Source: Verrucomicrobiota bacterium
GTDB lineage: Bacteria > Verrucomicrobiota > Kiritimatiellia > CAIQIC01 > JAGNIJ01
Direction: 5' to 3'
NCBI GenBank assembly: GCA_022710725.1
Contig: JAKLGK010000003.1
Span: forward strand, 372,001 to 436,000
DNA: 64,000 nt
Shown: piece after piece, positions 17,398 to 26,691 of the stretch
Position numbering within the stretch: the stretch's first letter is position 1
How the letters are laid out: every line of letters begins with the position of its first letter
Notes under the pieces: generated by a model
Told to the model about the DNA's origin: nothing
Seen by the model: the letters and a program-made list of their open reading frames with translations, nothing else
Database searches by the model: none
Translations under genes and position numbers: made by a program

Positions 17398-17850
17398 TCA
17401 CGCGCCCTGCGGGTCCAGCAGCTTGAATCCCAGCTTCGGGTCGTGGCGGCGCACCCCGCGGCTGCCTTTCAGTTCGACCAGGACGACTTCCAGGACATGC
17501 CACGTCTTGACGCCGACACGCGAGCACCCCGTCACGGCCTTGCGGCCGCGGCCCGCCGCCAGGTGGAGGTGAAGGAACGGGTGACCCTCGTCGTCCGGGA
17601 AGAGCGTGCCCGTGCCGGCGACCTCGTGGGCGTCGTCCAGGGTGTGAATCATGGAAATCAGGTTCTTCGCCCGGCCTTTTTCCGGCCCGACGACCAGCCG
17701 GCTGCCCTTGTCCGCGCCACCGACCACGATGACCGACGCCGCGCGGACGTTGTGCTCCTCGGCGAACCGCTCGATAACCTCGTGCACCACGTCGCCGTCC
17801 TCCAACCGGAGAACGAAAACGCGGCCCAGGCTGACCTGCTCATATTTCAT
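17398..17850 (-). CDS. PPC (DUF296) domain protein
   Basis: Protein of 150 residues, entirely a PPC (plant and prokaryote conserved) domain: VFVLRLEDGDVVHEVIERFAE, VVGGADKGSRLVVGPE, and the metal-site-like PFLHLHLAAG. Bacterial members are trimers, called DNA-binding by similarity to plant AT-hook proteins, although the bacterial ones have no AT-hook and their function is unclear. The gene overlaps the upstream membrane-protein gene by ATGA. Confidence 0.9.
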   Translation of the reverse strand: MKYEQVSLGRVFVLRLEDGDVVHEVIERFAEEHNVRAASVIVVGGADKGSRLVVGPEKGRAKNLISMIHTLDDAHEVAGTGTLFPDDEGHPFLHLHLAAGRGRKAVTGCSRVGVKTWHVLEVVLVELKGSRGVRRHDPKLGFKLLDPQGA

Positions 17851-18866
17851 GGCGCCTCCGGCTCCGCGGGCGCGGGCTCGGGCGGGGCCCGACGCGAATG
17901 CCGCCGCGACTTCTTCACGGGTTTATCCGTTTCCACGGCGGCCGGCGCGGGGCCGGCTGATTCCACCGGCGCGGGCTCCACCACGGGCGCCGGCTCCGGC
18001 GCGACCTCCGGGGCTGGGGATTCAACGGACGAAACTTCGGATGCCGGCGGTTCCATCGCAATCGGCGGCGGCTCCGGCTCCGCCGGGGGGACCGGTTCCG
18101 CCGGGGGCGCGAGTTCGGGTTCGGTCGGAACGGGAATGGCGCCGGGAGGCAATGCCTCGGAGGCATCGGCCGAAGCGGCCGGAGGTGGGGCTTCCCGCGC
18201 GATCGAAGGGGCGGGAAGAGCCTCGCGGGGCGAGGCCGCCCGGTTGGCCCACACCAGGAACATCACCGCGCCCGCGGCCAGCACCGCCACGACGGCGAAG
18301 ACGGCCGTGACGATCATGAAGCGGCGCTCCGACCGCTCCATGGCGTCGCGCAGCATCTTCTCGGAATCCGCGGCCTTGACGATCAACTGTTCCACCGCCC
18401 GGCCCGACGACCGGCTGGTCTGGTCCATGACCCCGAGCGTCTGGTTGAAGCGGTTCATGCTGTCGATCAGCTGCTGGTCGTGGGTGGCGCCGGATTCGAT
18501 CTGCTTGCGCAGCAGCGACATGACCTCGACCTGCTGCTCGGCGGCCCGCCCGACGTTCTTAAGCCCGTCCATGGAATCCGGGAGCCGGTCGAGGACCTGG
18601 ACCATCTTCTCCTGAACGCCCTGCTGCTTTTCCAGATGCTCGCGGATGCCGCGCATCAGGCCCAGCATTTCGACATAGCCTTCCTGCAGCGCGGCCAACT
18701 GCCGGTCCCGGCGGGAGACCGGCCAGTGAATCAGGCGGCCCGGCTTGGCCGGCGCGGCGGCCGCCTCCCCGACGTCGCTCTCGGGCGAGACGGGCAGGTA
18801 TTCCTCCGACGGCCGGCGGTTCCACAGCCGTTTCCACCAAGCCGACAGATCTGACCAGGTTCCCAT
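17847..18866 (-). CDS. Coiled-coil membrane protein with Pro/Glu/Ala-rich tail
   Basis: Protein of 339 residues from ATG 18866 with AAGGGG upstream; an in-frame ATG at 18902 adds nonconserved residues. The first 180 residues are predicted cytoplasmic and rich in heptad-like Leu/Gln/Met patterns (EGYVEMLGLMRGIREHLEK...). One membrane helix starts near residue 184 (IVTAVFAVVAVLAAGAVMFL). The C-terminal 130 residues are low complexity in Pro, Glu and Ala, ending with a basic KKSRRHSRR patch. The layout recalls envelope-spanning TolA or RmuC-like proteins but no family is recognised. It heads the PPC-glycosyltransferase-CPBP-mtnA-thiL unit. Confidence 0.75.
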   Translation of the reverse strand: MGTWSDLSAWWKRLWNRRPSEEYLPVSPESDVGEAAAAPAKPGRLIHWPVSRRDRQLAALQEGYVEMLGLMRGIREHLEKQQGVQEKMVQVLDRLPDSMDGLKNVGRAAEQQVEVMSLLRKQIESGATHDQQLIDSMNRFNQTLGVMDQTSRSSGRAVEQLIVKAADSEKMLRDAMERSERRFMIVTAVFAVVAVLAAGAVMFLVWANRAASPREALPAPSIAREAPPPAASADASEALPPGAIPVPTEPELAPPAEPVPPAEPEPPPIAMEPPASEVSSVESPAPEVAPEPAPVVEPAPVESAGPAPAAVETDKPVKKSRRHSRRAPPEPAPAEPEAP

Positions 18867-19003
18867 GATCGGCATGCCCCTTTTTGTTTCAGGATAGGGC
18901 AAGCCGGGCGACCCGGCAAGGGAATTGGCGATGCGCGGGACAAGGCGCCGGTTCCGCCGGCGGAAAGGTTGTGCGCCCGGGCGCCTTGCGCTATCCTTTC
19001 CGC

Positions 19004-20182
19004 GTGAATCCGTCCCCGATCACCTATTTCATGGTCCACTCGCCGCTGCACGAGGCATCCGCCATGCAGAGCCTGGCCGGGCAATGCATCCATCGACTCG
19101 AGACCGTGTCCCTCCGGCCGGCGCCCGAGGGCGCGCCCGCCTCCCCCGGCGACGAAGTGCTCCTGCTCCTGCCGATCAGCGGCGGGACGGAAAAGCAGAT
19201 GAAGGACGTTCGCGACGCGTGGGATCGGGCGGGCCGCCGCCCCGTCTGGGTGCTGGCGATTCCCCATCACAGCTCCCTGGCGGCCTCGCTGGAATTCCTC
19301 GCTTCCTTGCATAACACGGGGATTCGCGGCCGGGTCTTCTACTTCGATCCCGCGGCCGGCGACGACGACCCGGGATTTCGCGCGATAGCCGGGGCCGTCG
19401 AAGCCCTGCGCGCGAACCGCATCCTGCACGCCTCGCGGCTGGGCCTGATCGGCATGCCGTCGGACTGGCTGCTCACCAGCCCGCCCGACGCGGAACTGGT
19501 CCGCACGGCCTGGGGCCCGGAACTGGCGTACCGGCCCGTGGAGGAGTGCCTGCGCGCCCTGGACGCCGGGCAGACCATGGACCAGGCGCTGAAGGGGCTG
19601 GTATCGCGCCACCGCCTCGCCGCGCTGACGCTGCGCTGTTTCGACCTGCTGTCCGCGCGCGACATGACCGCCTGCCTGTCGCTGGCACGGCTGAACGACG
19701 AGGGGATCCCGGCCGGTTGCGAGGGCGACATCCCCAGCGCGCTCGCGATGATGTGGGTCCGCGCCTTGTGGAACGAACCGGCCTGGATGGCCAACCCCTC
19801 GCGGCTGGACCTGCGCCTGAACCGGCTCACGCTGGCCCACTGCACTGTTCCGTTCCGGCTGACCTCGGGACACACCATCCGCACACACTTCGAATCGGGC
19901 CGGGGCGAGGCGATCGCCGGGCAGTGGACCTCGGACGAGGTCACCCTCTTCCGGATCGGCGGACCGAGGCTCGGCGAATGGTGGATCGGACAGGGCCGGG
20001 TGATCGAGCGGGGGCGCGACGAGAATCTCTGCCGGACGCAGGTCACGGTGGAATTCGATCGGGCCGACGCCCTCCCGGCGCTGCTGGAGCGCCCGCTCGG
20101 CAATCACCTGGTTGTGATCCCCGGCAACCGGGCGGCCGCCCTCGACACCGCGCTGGCGATACGGAAGCAGTTGAATCCGTGA
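19004..20182 (+). CDS. L-fucose isomerase-like protein
   Basis: Protein of 392 residues from GTG 19004 (ATG 19031 is an alternative). The C-terminal half resembles the FucI/AraA-type sugar isomerases: SLARLNDEGIPAGCEGDIPSA carries the family's Cys-Glu-Gly-Asp signature, then PSRLDLRLNRLTLAHCTVP and HFESGRGEAIAGQWTSDEVTLFRIGG. The N-terminal half (LLLLPISGGTEKQM, AIPHHSSLAASLEFLA) fits the Rossmann-like N1 domain. At 392 residues it is shorter than classical FucI (about 590), so it belongs to the short 'FucI-like' group of uncertain substrate. No sugar uptake or catabolic genes adjoin it. Confidence 0.75.
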   Translation: MNPSPITYFMVHSPLHEASAMQSLAGQCIHRLETVSLRPAPEGAPASPGDEVLLLLPISGGTEKQMKDVRDAWDRAGRRPVWVLAIPHHSSLAASLEFLASLHNTGIRGRVFYFDPAAGDDDPGFRAIAGAVEALRANRILHASRLGLIGMPSDWLLTSPPDAELVRTAWGPELAYRPVEECLRALDAGQTMDQALKGLVSRHRLAALTLRCFDLLSARDMTACLSLARLNDEGIPAGCEGDIPSALAMMWVRALWNEPAWMANPSRLDLRLNRLTLAHCTVPFRLTSGHTIRTHFESGRGEAIAGQWTSDEVTLFRIGGPRLGEWWIGQGRVIERGRDENLCRTQVTVEFDRADALPALLERPLGNHLVVIPGNRAAALDTALAIRKQLNP

Positions 20183-20201
20183 CGGCGCGGCCGCGGCCCG
20201 C

Positions 20202-20666
20202 TCACCGCCGGAACGTGCCCATCAACTGGCCCTGGGCCAGGATGTGGCCCTCCATGGCCCGGAGGAGGTCCGCCTTGCGCGCGCGCGCATCGAGGTTCAG
20301 CGCCGTGTCCAGCGCGAAGACCTTGAAAATGTAGCGGTGCGGCCGGCCCGGCGGCGGCCAGGGCCCGGCATAGCCGCTGCGGTTGTAGTCATTCAGGCCC
20401 TGCCGGGCGCCGCTGGGCAACTGCGGCGCCGCGGGAATCCCTTCCTCCAGCCTGCGCGTGTCCGGCGGCAGGTTGAAAAGCACCCAGTGCGCCCAGTCGC
20501 CCGCGGGCGCGTCCGGGTCGTCGCACAGGACGGCGAGGCTCTTCGTGCCCTGCGGCGCGGGCCCCCATTCCAGGGGCGGCGACACGTTCTCCCCGCCCCC
20601 GGAATACTTGTGCGGAATGGCCGCCCCCATCATGAAGGCGGCGCTCACCACGGCCAACTCCAGCAT
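20202..20666 (-). CDS. YbhB/YbcL-type PEBP (Raf kinase inhibitor-like) protein
   Basis: Protein of 154 residues. The phosphatidylethanolamine-binding-protein signature DDPDAPAGDWAHWVLFNLP is complete, with IPHKYSGGGENVSPPLEW before it and GPWPPPGRPHRYIFKVFALD after it. YbhB-type proteins are cytoplasmic with a small anion pocket; their physiological role is unresolved. It is last in the minus-strand run, 18 bases after hisD. Confidence 0.93.
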   Translation of the reverse strand: MLELAVVSAAFMMGAAIPHKYSGGGENVSPPLEWGPAPQGTKSLAVLCDDPDAPAGDWAHWVLFNLPPDTRRLEEGIPAAPQLPSGARQGLNDYNRSGYAGPWPPPGRPHRYIFKVFALDTALNLDARARKADLLRAMEGHILAQGQLMGTFRR

Positions 20667-20684
20667 GGCTTCTCCTTCCCGCGG

Positions 20685-21986
20685 TTATTTCTGCTCGAAC
20701 CGGATCCGCGCGGACTGCGCGTGCGCGTCCAGCCGCTCGACCCGGCCGAACGCCTCGATCACGGGCAGCACGTCCTGCAGGTCCGCGCGCGTCAGGGAAA
20801 TGACGCTGCTGCGGCGCCGGAAGCTGTCCACGCTCAATCCGGAGAAGAGCGCCGCCGTGCCGCCGGTGGGCAGCACGTGGCTCGGGCCGGCGACGAAATC
20901 GCCCGCCGACTCGGGGGTCCATGCGCCGGTGAACACGGCGCCCGCCGCGCGGACCTTGGACACCCAGCGGCGGGGTTCGCGCGTCATGATCTCGAGATGC
21001 TCCGGCGCGAAGCGGTTGCACAGCTCCATGCCGGCGTCCAGATGATCGACGACGACCAGCAGCGTCCCCTCCTCCAGGACCCGTTCCACGGCCTCCCGGC
21101 GGGACAGCCGGGCGGTCTGCCGGACCAGCTCCTTCCGAACGGACTCGGCCAGCGCGGCGGAGGGCGTGACGAGCAACGCCTTTTCGTGGCCGGTGCCGTG
21201 CTCGGCCTGGGACAGCAGGTCCGCCGCCACGTACTCGGCAGGCGCGGTATCGTCGGCCAGGATGGCGATCTCGCTGGGGCCGGCGATCATGTCCAGGTCC
21301 ACCTCGCCGTACACGAGGCGCTTCGCCGCGGTGACGTACGGGCCGCCGGGGCCGACGATCTTCTGGACCTTGCGGATGGTGGCGGTGCCGTAAGCCATCG
21401 CGCCGATGGCCTGGATGCCGCCGACCTTGTAGATCTCCGTGGCGCCGGCCAGGTCTAGGCTGTAGAGCAGGTAGGGATCGAGCGCGCCTTCCTTTCCCGC
21501 TGGGGAACAGGCCACGACCTCCCGCACGTCGGCGACGCGCGCCAGCGTGACGGTCATCAGGGCCGTGGACGCCAGCGGGGCGGCGCCCGCCGGCACGTAG
21601 CAACCGACGCGCGCGAGGGGGACGTACTGCTCGCCCAGCACCCCGCCCTTCGGCGTGGCGATGGTCCAGTCCTTCCGGAGCCCGGCCTGGGCGAAGCGGA
21701 CGATGCGGCGATGGGCCTCCGTGGCCGCGCGCTTGAAATCGACGTCCACCTGCGCGATGGTGGCCTTACGCTCCTCGACGGAAACGGCCAGGCCGGCCGG
21801 CTCGAGGACGGCGCCGTCGAACTCGCGGACGAAGCGCACAACGGCCTCGTCGCCCTGCTGGCGGATCTCCTCGAGCACGCGCCGGGCCTTTTTCTCGGCC
21901 GCGGGATCGATGGCCGGCCGCCGGAGGAAGCGGTCCACGTCCGGCACGGAGTTGCCGCCGGACCAGCGTGTCACCTTGATATCCAT
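20685..21986 (-). CDS. hisD: Histidinol dehydrogenase
   Basis: Protein of 433 residues from ATG 21986. HisD oxidises histidinol to histidine with NAD and zinc, the last two steps of histidine synthesis. Marks are VGCYVPAGAAPLASTALMT, KVGGIQAIGAMAYGTATI, VDLDMIAGPSEI, SQAEHGTGHEKALLVT, FAPEHLEIM and GPSHVLPTGGTAALFSGLS. No other his genes are nearby. It follows a zinc-ribbon membrane protein by 23 bases, so it may be transcribed with the Exb cluster. Confidence 0.96.
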   Translation of the reverse strand: MDIKVTRWSGGNSVPDVDRFLRRPAIDPAAEKKARRVLEEIRQQGDEAVVRFVREFDGAVLEPAGLAVSVEERKATIAQVDVDFKRAATEAHRRIVRFAQAGLRKDWTIATPKGGVLGEQYVPLARVGCYVPAGAAPLASTALMTVTLARVADVREVVACSPAGKEGALDPYLLYSLDLAGATEIYKVGGIQAIGAMAYGTATIRKVQKIVGPGGPYVTAAKRLVYGEVDLDMIAGPSEIAILADDTAPAEYVAADLLSQAEHGTGHEKALLVTPSAALAESVRKELVRQTARLSRREAVERVLEEGTLLVVVDHLDAGMELCNRFAPEHLEIMTREPRRWVSKVRAAGAVFTGAWTPESAGDFVAGPSHVLPTGGTAALFSGLSVDSFRRRSSVISLTRADLQDVLPVIEAFGRVERLDAHAQSARIRFEQK

Positions 21987-22009
21987 GGTAAGCCCCGTGC
22001 GCTCGCTTT

Positions 22010-22246
22010 CTATCCCCTCTTTACCACTTCGTTCATGCAACTGCAATGCGGGCACCGCGCGAGCGGCAGGTCGCGCGTCTCGACGTACACGCGGCGGCAG
22101 ACGGCGCACCGGTAGATGTTGGACGCCCGCTTCCGCCGCGCGCGCACCCGTCCGTCCCGCGTGTACCAGGCGCCGAGGCCCAGCACAACGAGCAAAGCCA
22201 TCGCCATCGGAAGCCAGAGCAAGGTGAAAATGGAGACGGGGATCAC
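22010..22246 (-). CDS. Small membrane protein with C-terminal zinc ribbon
   Basis: Protein of 78 residues from GTG 22246, which overlaps the stop of the TonB-like gene (GTGA) and has GAGGAGG upstream. One N-terminal membrane helix (FTLLWLPMAMALLVVLGLGAW) is followed by a basic stretch and the four-Cys motif CAVC...CPHC (about residues 47-68). No named family is recognised. Position suggests a link to the ExbB/ExbD/TonB-like proteins encoded just upstream. Confidence 0.7.
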   Translation of the reverse strand: MIPVSIFTLLWLPMAMALLVVLGLGAWYTRDGRVRARRKRASNIYRCAVCRRVYVETRDLPLARCPHCSCMNEVVKRG

Positions 22247-23037
22247 GGGGCCTCCTCGCCCGCGCCGGGCGCGCGGAAAACGACGCGGCCGCTGGCTGCC
22301 GACGCGCCCGGCTTGATCCTCCAATTCCACAGCGCCTTTTCCAACAGGCGGTTGACCTCGGGGCACTCGGAAGGCGATTCCAGGAAAACGTGCTCGGCGG
22401 CGCCGCCCGCGTCCATCTCCAGGTACGCCGTCGCTTCCCATGCACGGTCGCCGGTCTTTCCCCAACCCGCGGGCAGAGGCATATCCTCGAAATCATCCTC
22501 GGACCAGCCCGGCCTGAATTCCACGGACGCGGACGGGGCGCGGGGCGGCCCGCGGAAAACGGTGGCCTCCAGGGGCGGGAGCGGCACAAGGAAAAGGTTG
22601 GCGGCGACCTCTTCCTGCAGGCTGTCCCCGCGGCCGGCGCGGCCGGTCCTGCCGTCGCGCTCCAGCATCAACGGCGCGGATTCCCACACCCCGGCCGCCG
22701 GCCGGGCGCTGAAGCGCTCGGCCAAGGCCGGGGCGCTGAACCCGGCGGCGCTGGGAAGGGAGAACAGGGCCGGCGACCACAGCAGTCGGGGATCGGCGGA
22801 ATCCTCCGCTTCTTCCGGCGTCGCGGCATACACCAGGGTCGGCGCGGAGGCCATGGCCGGACGCGGCGTCTCCGGATGCCACGAGAATCCCGCGAGCCAG
22901 GCCAGGTGCCAGGCGACCGCGAGGAGGATGCCCAGCCCCCACGAAACCGTGTGATGGCGGCGATCGGGCCGCGGGGGCAGCGGCGCGGGGGCCCGGCGGG
23001 AGGGCAACGCCGGCAGTTCGGCCACGCCCGTGATCAT
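22243..23037 (-). CDS. TonB-like energy-transducer protein
   Basis: Protein of 264 residues. A basic, Pro-rich N-terminus of about 30 residues is followed by a single signal-anchor helix (WGLGILLAVAWHLAWLAGFSW). A long periplasmic region is rich in Pro and Ala. The last 60 residues (ATAYLEMDAGGAAEHVFLES, then KALWNWRIKPG) resemble the TonB C-terminal fold, where this WRIKP position is usually WrFkPA. It is encoded directly after ExbD (ATGA overlap at 23034-23037), as expected for an ExbB-ExbD-TonB motor. The usual Pro-Lys/Pro-Glu spacer is weak. Confidence 0.75.
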   Translation of the reverse strand: MITGVAELPALPSRRAPAPLPPRPDRRHHTVSWGLGILLAVAWHLAWLAGFSWHPETPRPAMASAPTLVYAATPEEAEDSADPRLLWSPALFSLPSAAGFSAPALAERFSARPAAGVWESAPLMLERDGRTGRAGRGDSLQEEVAANLFLVPLPPLEATVFRGPPRAPSASVEFRPGWSEDDFEDMPLPAGWGKTGDRAWEATAYLEMDAGGAAEHVFLESPSECPEVNRLLEKALWNWRIKPGASAASGRVVFRAPGAGEEAP

Positions 23038-23501
23038 GGAGCCTCCGCCGTCCTCTCGGGCAGCCGCGTGGCCAGCAGCACCTCCCGGAAACCAGCCTCG
23101 GTGGCCATCGCGTAGATGTGGACGAGCACCTGGTGGCGGACGCGGCCGTCCGCCTCGATGAGCAGCGGGGACGGGGTCCGGCCCACGGCCTTCGCGAGCG
23201 CGGCCGGCAGCTCCGCCAGGCTCACCCGCTCGTCCTCGAAGAAGATCTGTCCCTCCTGGGTAAGGGTCACCACGCGGGTGCCGTAATGCGCGCCCGCGGT
23301 GAACGGGGCGGCGGGCAGCTGCATGCGGATCCCGGGCTGGAGGACGAAGGCGGAATTGACGATATGGAAGAGCCACAGGAGGAGGAAGACATTCAGCAAC
23401 GGGACGGTCGCCATCGGGCCGGTGGCCGGCCGCAGCCGCGTGCGAAAGCGCCGGCGAAGGGTGCTCAACCTTTCGATCTCGGGCTGGAAGGACGGGGACA
23501 T
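23034..23501 (-). CDS. exbD: ExbD/TolR-family motor subunit with Asn at the proton-site position
   Basis: Protein of 155 residues with a cytoplasmic N-terminus, one membrane helix (about residues 34-54) and a periplasmic ExbD/TolR domain (VVTLTQEGQIFFEDERVSL, LLIEADGRVRHQVLVHIYAMA). The family's helix starts with a PLVDV-type motif whose Asp carries protons and is essential in E. coli ExbD and TolR. Here the motif reads PLLNV and the codon at 23391-23393 is AAT (Asn37). The FVLQPGI stretch after the helix marks a recognisable subfamily. It lies 7 bases after exbB and overlaps the TonB-like gene. Confidence 0.88.
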   Translation of the reverse strand: MSPSFQPEIERLSTLRRRFRTRLRPATGPMATVPLLNVFLLLWLFHIVNSAFVLQPGIRMQLPAAPFTAGAHYGTRVVTLTQEGQIFFEDERVSLAELPAALAKAVGRTPSPLLIEADGRVRHQVLVHIYAMATEAGFREVLLATRLPERTAEAP

Positions 23502-23508
23502 GGCCGCC

Positions 23509-24132
23509 TCACGCTCCCGGTCGGCGGGCCGGTCCGGTCAGGTAGGCCAGGATGTCCACGGCGGCCCGCTCCATGTCGAGCAGGATGGCCTCCACGCGGC
23601 TGACCAGGAAATTGTAGCCCGCGTAGGCGGGGATTCCGACGGCGAGGCCGGCGGCCGCCGTGATCAGCGCCTGCCACAGGCCGCCCAGCACGTCGCCGGC
23701 ATGGATCAGCGGCGCCTTCTGCTCGATCACCTGCAGGACATGGATCATGCCCATCACCGTGCCCAGCAGCCCCAGCATCGGGGCCACCTGGGCCAGGGTC
23801 GCCAGGAGCGTCAGGCGCCGTTCGAGCCGCGGGACCTCGGCCAGCCCGGTTTCCTCGATGGCCTGCGCGATGGCGTGCCGCTCCTCGTCGTGGTGCAGGA
23901 TGGCGGCGCGCACCACGCTGGCCACGGGCCCGGGGGTCTCCTCGCAGATGCTGACGGCCTCGACGATATTGTGGCGGTTGAGGATGTTGAAAATGCCCTT
24001 GAGGAAATCGCCGGACCGGATCTGGGCGCGGTGCAGTTCGTAGAACTTGGCGAAGAACACCGCGACTCCGAGGAAACTGGCGGCCAGGATCATCCACATG
24101 ACCGGCCCGCCTTTCTGCATGATATCCAGCAT
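23509..24132 (-). CDS. exbB: ExbB/TolQ-family motor subunit
   Basis: Protein of 207 residues with three membrane helices: near residues 10-30, about 110-135 (LAQVAPMLGLLGTVMGMIHVL) and about 152-175 (ALITAAAGLAVGIPAYAGYN). The Thr-containing helix motifs that line the ExbB pore (GLLGT, ALITAAAGL) are present. ExbB pentamers with ExbD dimers use the ion gradient to drive TonB- or TolA-type work at the outer membrane. It follows the TPR protein gene by 33 bases. Confidence 0.93.
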   Translation of the reverse strand: MLDIMQKGGPVMWMILAASFLGVAVFFAKFYELHRAQIRSGDFLKGIFNILNRHNIVEAVSICEETPGPVASVVRAAILHHDEERHAIAQAIEETGLAEVPRLERRLTLLATLAQVAPMLGLLGTVMGMIHVLQVIEQKAPLIHAGDVLGGLWQALITAAAGLAVGIPAYAGYNFLVSRVEAILLDMERAAVDILAYLTGPARRPGA

Positions 24133-24165
24133 CGCCGCTCTCCTTTCGGGCCGGCAACGGCCCCG

Positions 24166-26691
24166 TCAAAACAGGATCCAGTGCTCCGATTGAATCTGCC
24201 GGATGCGCAGCTCCGCCTCGGCCGCCGCCGGCACCCCCGCCTCCTGCACGCGCTTGTAGACCTTCACCGCCTCGCGCCATTTCGACTGGGACTCCAGGAT
24301 CGCCGCGGCGTTGAACGCCGAGCGGGTAAACCAGAGCGGGTGGCCGGCCTTCCCCTTGCCCAGCGCCGTCAGGTAGCCGTACACCACGTTCATGTAGGAG
24401 GCCACGGCCTCGTCCGGCAGGCCGGCCTTCTCCTGGCACCGCGCCATCTTGAACTCCGCCTGCCACTTCTGGTCGGCGCTTGCCGCGGGGCTCTTGAGCA
24501 CCATCCGGAAGGCCTCGAGCGCCTCGGCATAGCGCCGGGGATCGTCCTTGCCCAGGGTGAAAAGGCAGTCGCCCTTGCGCCCCCAGGCGGCGTCGGCGAG
24601 CGCGCTGTCGGGGAACTTCCGGATCACCTCGTCGAAGGCGAGGATGGCGCCGCTGAACTGGCCGAGTTCCGTGAGGGCGTCGCCCTGCGCGAAACGCGCG
24701 TCGGGCAGCTTCGGGCTGTCGGGCCAGTCCTTCGCCAGACGGTTGAAGTATTCGATCGCCTGCACGTACTCCTTGCGGAGCGCGGCGGACCGGCCCGCCC
24801 AGTAGAGCGCGTCGTCGGCCAGGTCGCCGCTGCCGAAGAGTTCCGCGAGCCGGGCGAAGTTCTTCTCGGCCTCGGCGTATTCGCCCCGGTTGAAGAAATA
24901 CTCGCCCAGCCAGAACAGCACGTCCGGCGCCCAGGCCGACTGGGGGTACTCGGCCAGGAACTTGCGACACACCGTCAGCGCCTCGCGGTCCTTGCCCAGC
25001 CGGTAGAGGCACCATCCCCGCATGTAAAAGGCCTGCTCGGCCGTCTGGCCGGCCGGGAACTCCTCGAGGACGCGCTCGAAATCCTGCATGGCCTCCTTGT
25101 AGCGGCCCAGGCGGTAGCGGATGAGCCCCCGGTTGTGCAACGCCAGCTCGCGGGTCGGCGCGGACACGCCCTCGCCGAGCAGGCTGCCGTACATCTCGAT
25201 CGCGGCCTCCCACTTCGCCGCCCGTTCCCGGACACGGGCCATGCGCAGCCGGGCGCGCTCCGCCCGCGCCGGGTCCGACGCGTCCTGCGCGAGCTGGCTG
25301 AAGAGCGCCTCGGCTTCCTCCAGCCGGTTCAGGAGCTCCAGCGATTCCGCCGACTGGAACCGCGCATCCGCCGACAGGACCGCGTCGGCGCTGTTCGAAG
25401 CCACCTGCGCGTAGCGATCGAGCGCCTGCTGGTACGCGCCCGCGGCAAAATGGCAATCGCCCACCTTGTACAGGGCGCGGGCCTTCAGGTCCGGGTTCAA
25501 CGCCGCGTCGGCGGCCTGCTCGAAGGCGGCCGCGGCTTCCGGGTAACGCTTCAATCCCCAGAGGCTCCAGCCTTTTCCCATCCAGGCCTCCGCCAGCTGC
25601 CCCGGATCGTGGAAGGCTTCGAGATAATACTGGAATTCGCGCTCGGCGAACTCCCACTCGCTGGCGTCCAGGAGCGCGCGGGCCAGGGCCAGCTGGAGGT
25701 CCCGCGGGGCCGGATCGGCCAGCCCCAGCGCGATGACGGCCTTGACCTCGGCGATCCCTTCCTTGTTCCTGCCGAGCCGGACCAGGAGCCGTCCCCTCGA
25801 TCCCCGGGCCCGGGCCGTGGTCGTGGGATCATGGTTCAGGGCCACGACCTGCTCCAGGGCCTCCACGGCGGCCGGCCAGTTCGTTCTCGACTCGTGAAGA
25901 TCCGCGAGCGCCAGCCACGCGGAGGTGCGGTATTCCGACCGCGCCTGCTCCTGCGCGGCGAGGGTGGAGAGGGCTTCGCGGGCCATTTCCCAGTCCCCCA
26001 TCTCCGTGTACACCCCGCCGAGCCACAACTGGCCGCGGGCGGCGGCCTCGCTGTCCGGGTACTTGTTCAGAAGCTGGTCGAAGACCTGGCGCGCCTCGTC
26101 CTTGCGGCCCAGCCGGATGAGCGTGCCGGCCCAGTCCAGGAGGTTGGCCGGGATTTCCGGCGACTCGGGGTACGTCTCCTGGAACTTGGCGAAGGCCTGC
26201 AGGGCCTCGGAGACCTCCTGCATCTTCACCAGGCACTTGGTCCGCAACCGCGCCGCCTGCGGGCGGTACGGGCTTTCCGGGAAGCGCTCCTTGAAATCCG
26301 CGACGAGCCGGAGCACCTCCTCGTAGCGCGCCATCTCGTACAGCGCGAGGGCCTGCCACAGCACGAAGCCGGCCTCGCTCTCCGTACCGCGCGCCCACGA
26401 GGCCCGCTCGGTCAGGAGCCGGACCACGTCCTCGTGGCGGCCCTGCCCGTACAGGACGCGGGCCAGCAGCAGCGTCCCCTCGGAGCGATCCTTGCGGCCG
26501 CTGGCGAGCCGGACGTATTGCTCGAGATGCTTTTCGGCGACATCGTACAGGCCGTCCTCGAGCGCGGCGCGCCCCGCCTGCAGCGCCTGCCGCCGATCCT
26601 CGGCGTGGCGCGGCCAGAGGTCGCCCCGGGCGGAAAACACCCCCAGCGCCAGCAGGGCGGCCGCCGCGATGATGCCCGGGCGCTTCCTCAT
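24166..26691 (-). CDS. Large exported TPR-repeat protein
   Basis: Protein of 841 residues with a cleavable signal peptide ([21 protein letters not shown]). The rest is about 20 tetratricopeptide-like helix pairs, with recurring patterns such as [44 protein letters not shown] and [20 protein letters not shown], resembling YbgF/CpoB and BamD TPRs. A periplasmic scaffold next to an ExbBD-type motor is a common pairing in diderms; the partner is unknown. The ATG overlaps the stop of uvrA (ATGA, 26688-26691), so translation is coupled. Confidence 0.85.
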   Translation of the reverse strand: MRKRPGIIAAAALLALGVFSARGDLWPRHAEDRRQALQAGRAALEDGLYDVAEKHLEQYVRLASGRKDRSEGTLLLARVLYGQGRHEDVVRLLTERASWARGTESEAGFVLWQALALYEMARYEEVLRLVADFKERFPESPYRPQAARLRTKCLVKMQEVSEALQAFAKFQETYPESPEIPANLLDWAGTLIRLGRKDEARQVFDQLLNKYPDSEAAARGQLWLGGVYTEMGDWEMAREALSTLAAQEQARSEYRTSAWLALADLHESRTNWPAAVEALEQVVALNHDPTTTARARGSRGRLLVRLGRNKEGIAEVKAVIALGLADPAPRDLQLALARALLDASEWEFAEREFQYYLEAFHDPGQLAEAWMGKGWSLWGLKRYPEAAAAFEQAADAALNPDLKARALYKVGDCHFAAGAYQQALDRYAQVASNSADAVLSADARFQSAESLELLNRLEEAEALFSQLAQDASDPARAERARLRMARVRERAAKWEAAIEMYGSLLGEGVSAPTRELALHNRGLIRYRLGRYKEAMQDFERVLEEFPAGQTAEQAFYMRGWCLYRLGKDREALTVCRKFLAEYPQSAWAPDVLFWLGEYFFNRGEYAEAEKNFARLAELFGSGDLADDALYWAGRSAALRKEYVQAIEYFNRLAKDWPDSPKLPDARFAQGDALTELGQFSGAILAFDEVIRKFPDSALADAAWGRKGDCLFTLGKDDPRRYAEALEAFRMVLKSPAASADQKWQAEFKMARCQEKAGLPDEAVASYMNVVYGYLTALGKGKAGHPLWFTRSAFNAAAILESQSKWREAVKVYKRVQEAGVPAAAEAELRIRQIQSEHWILF

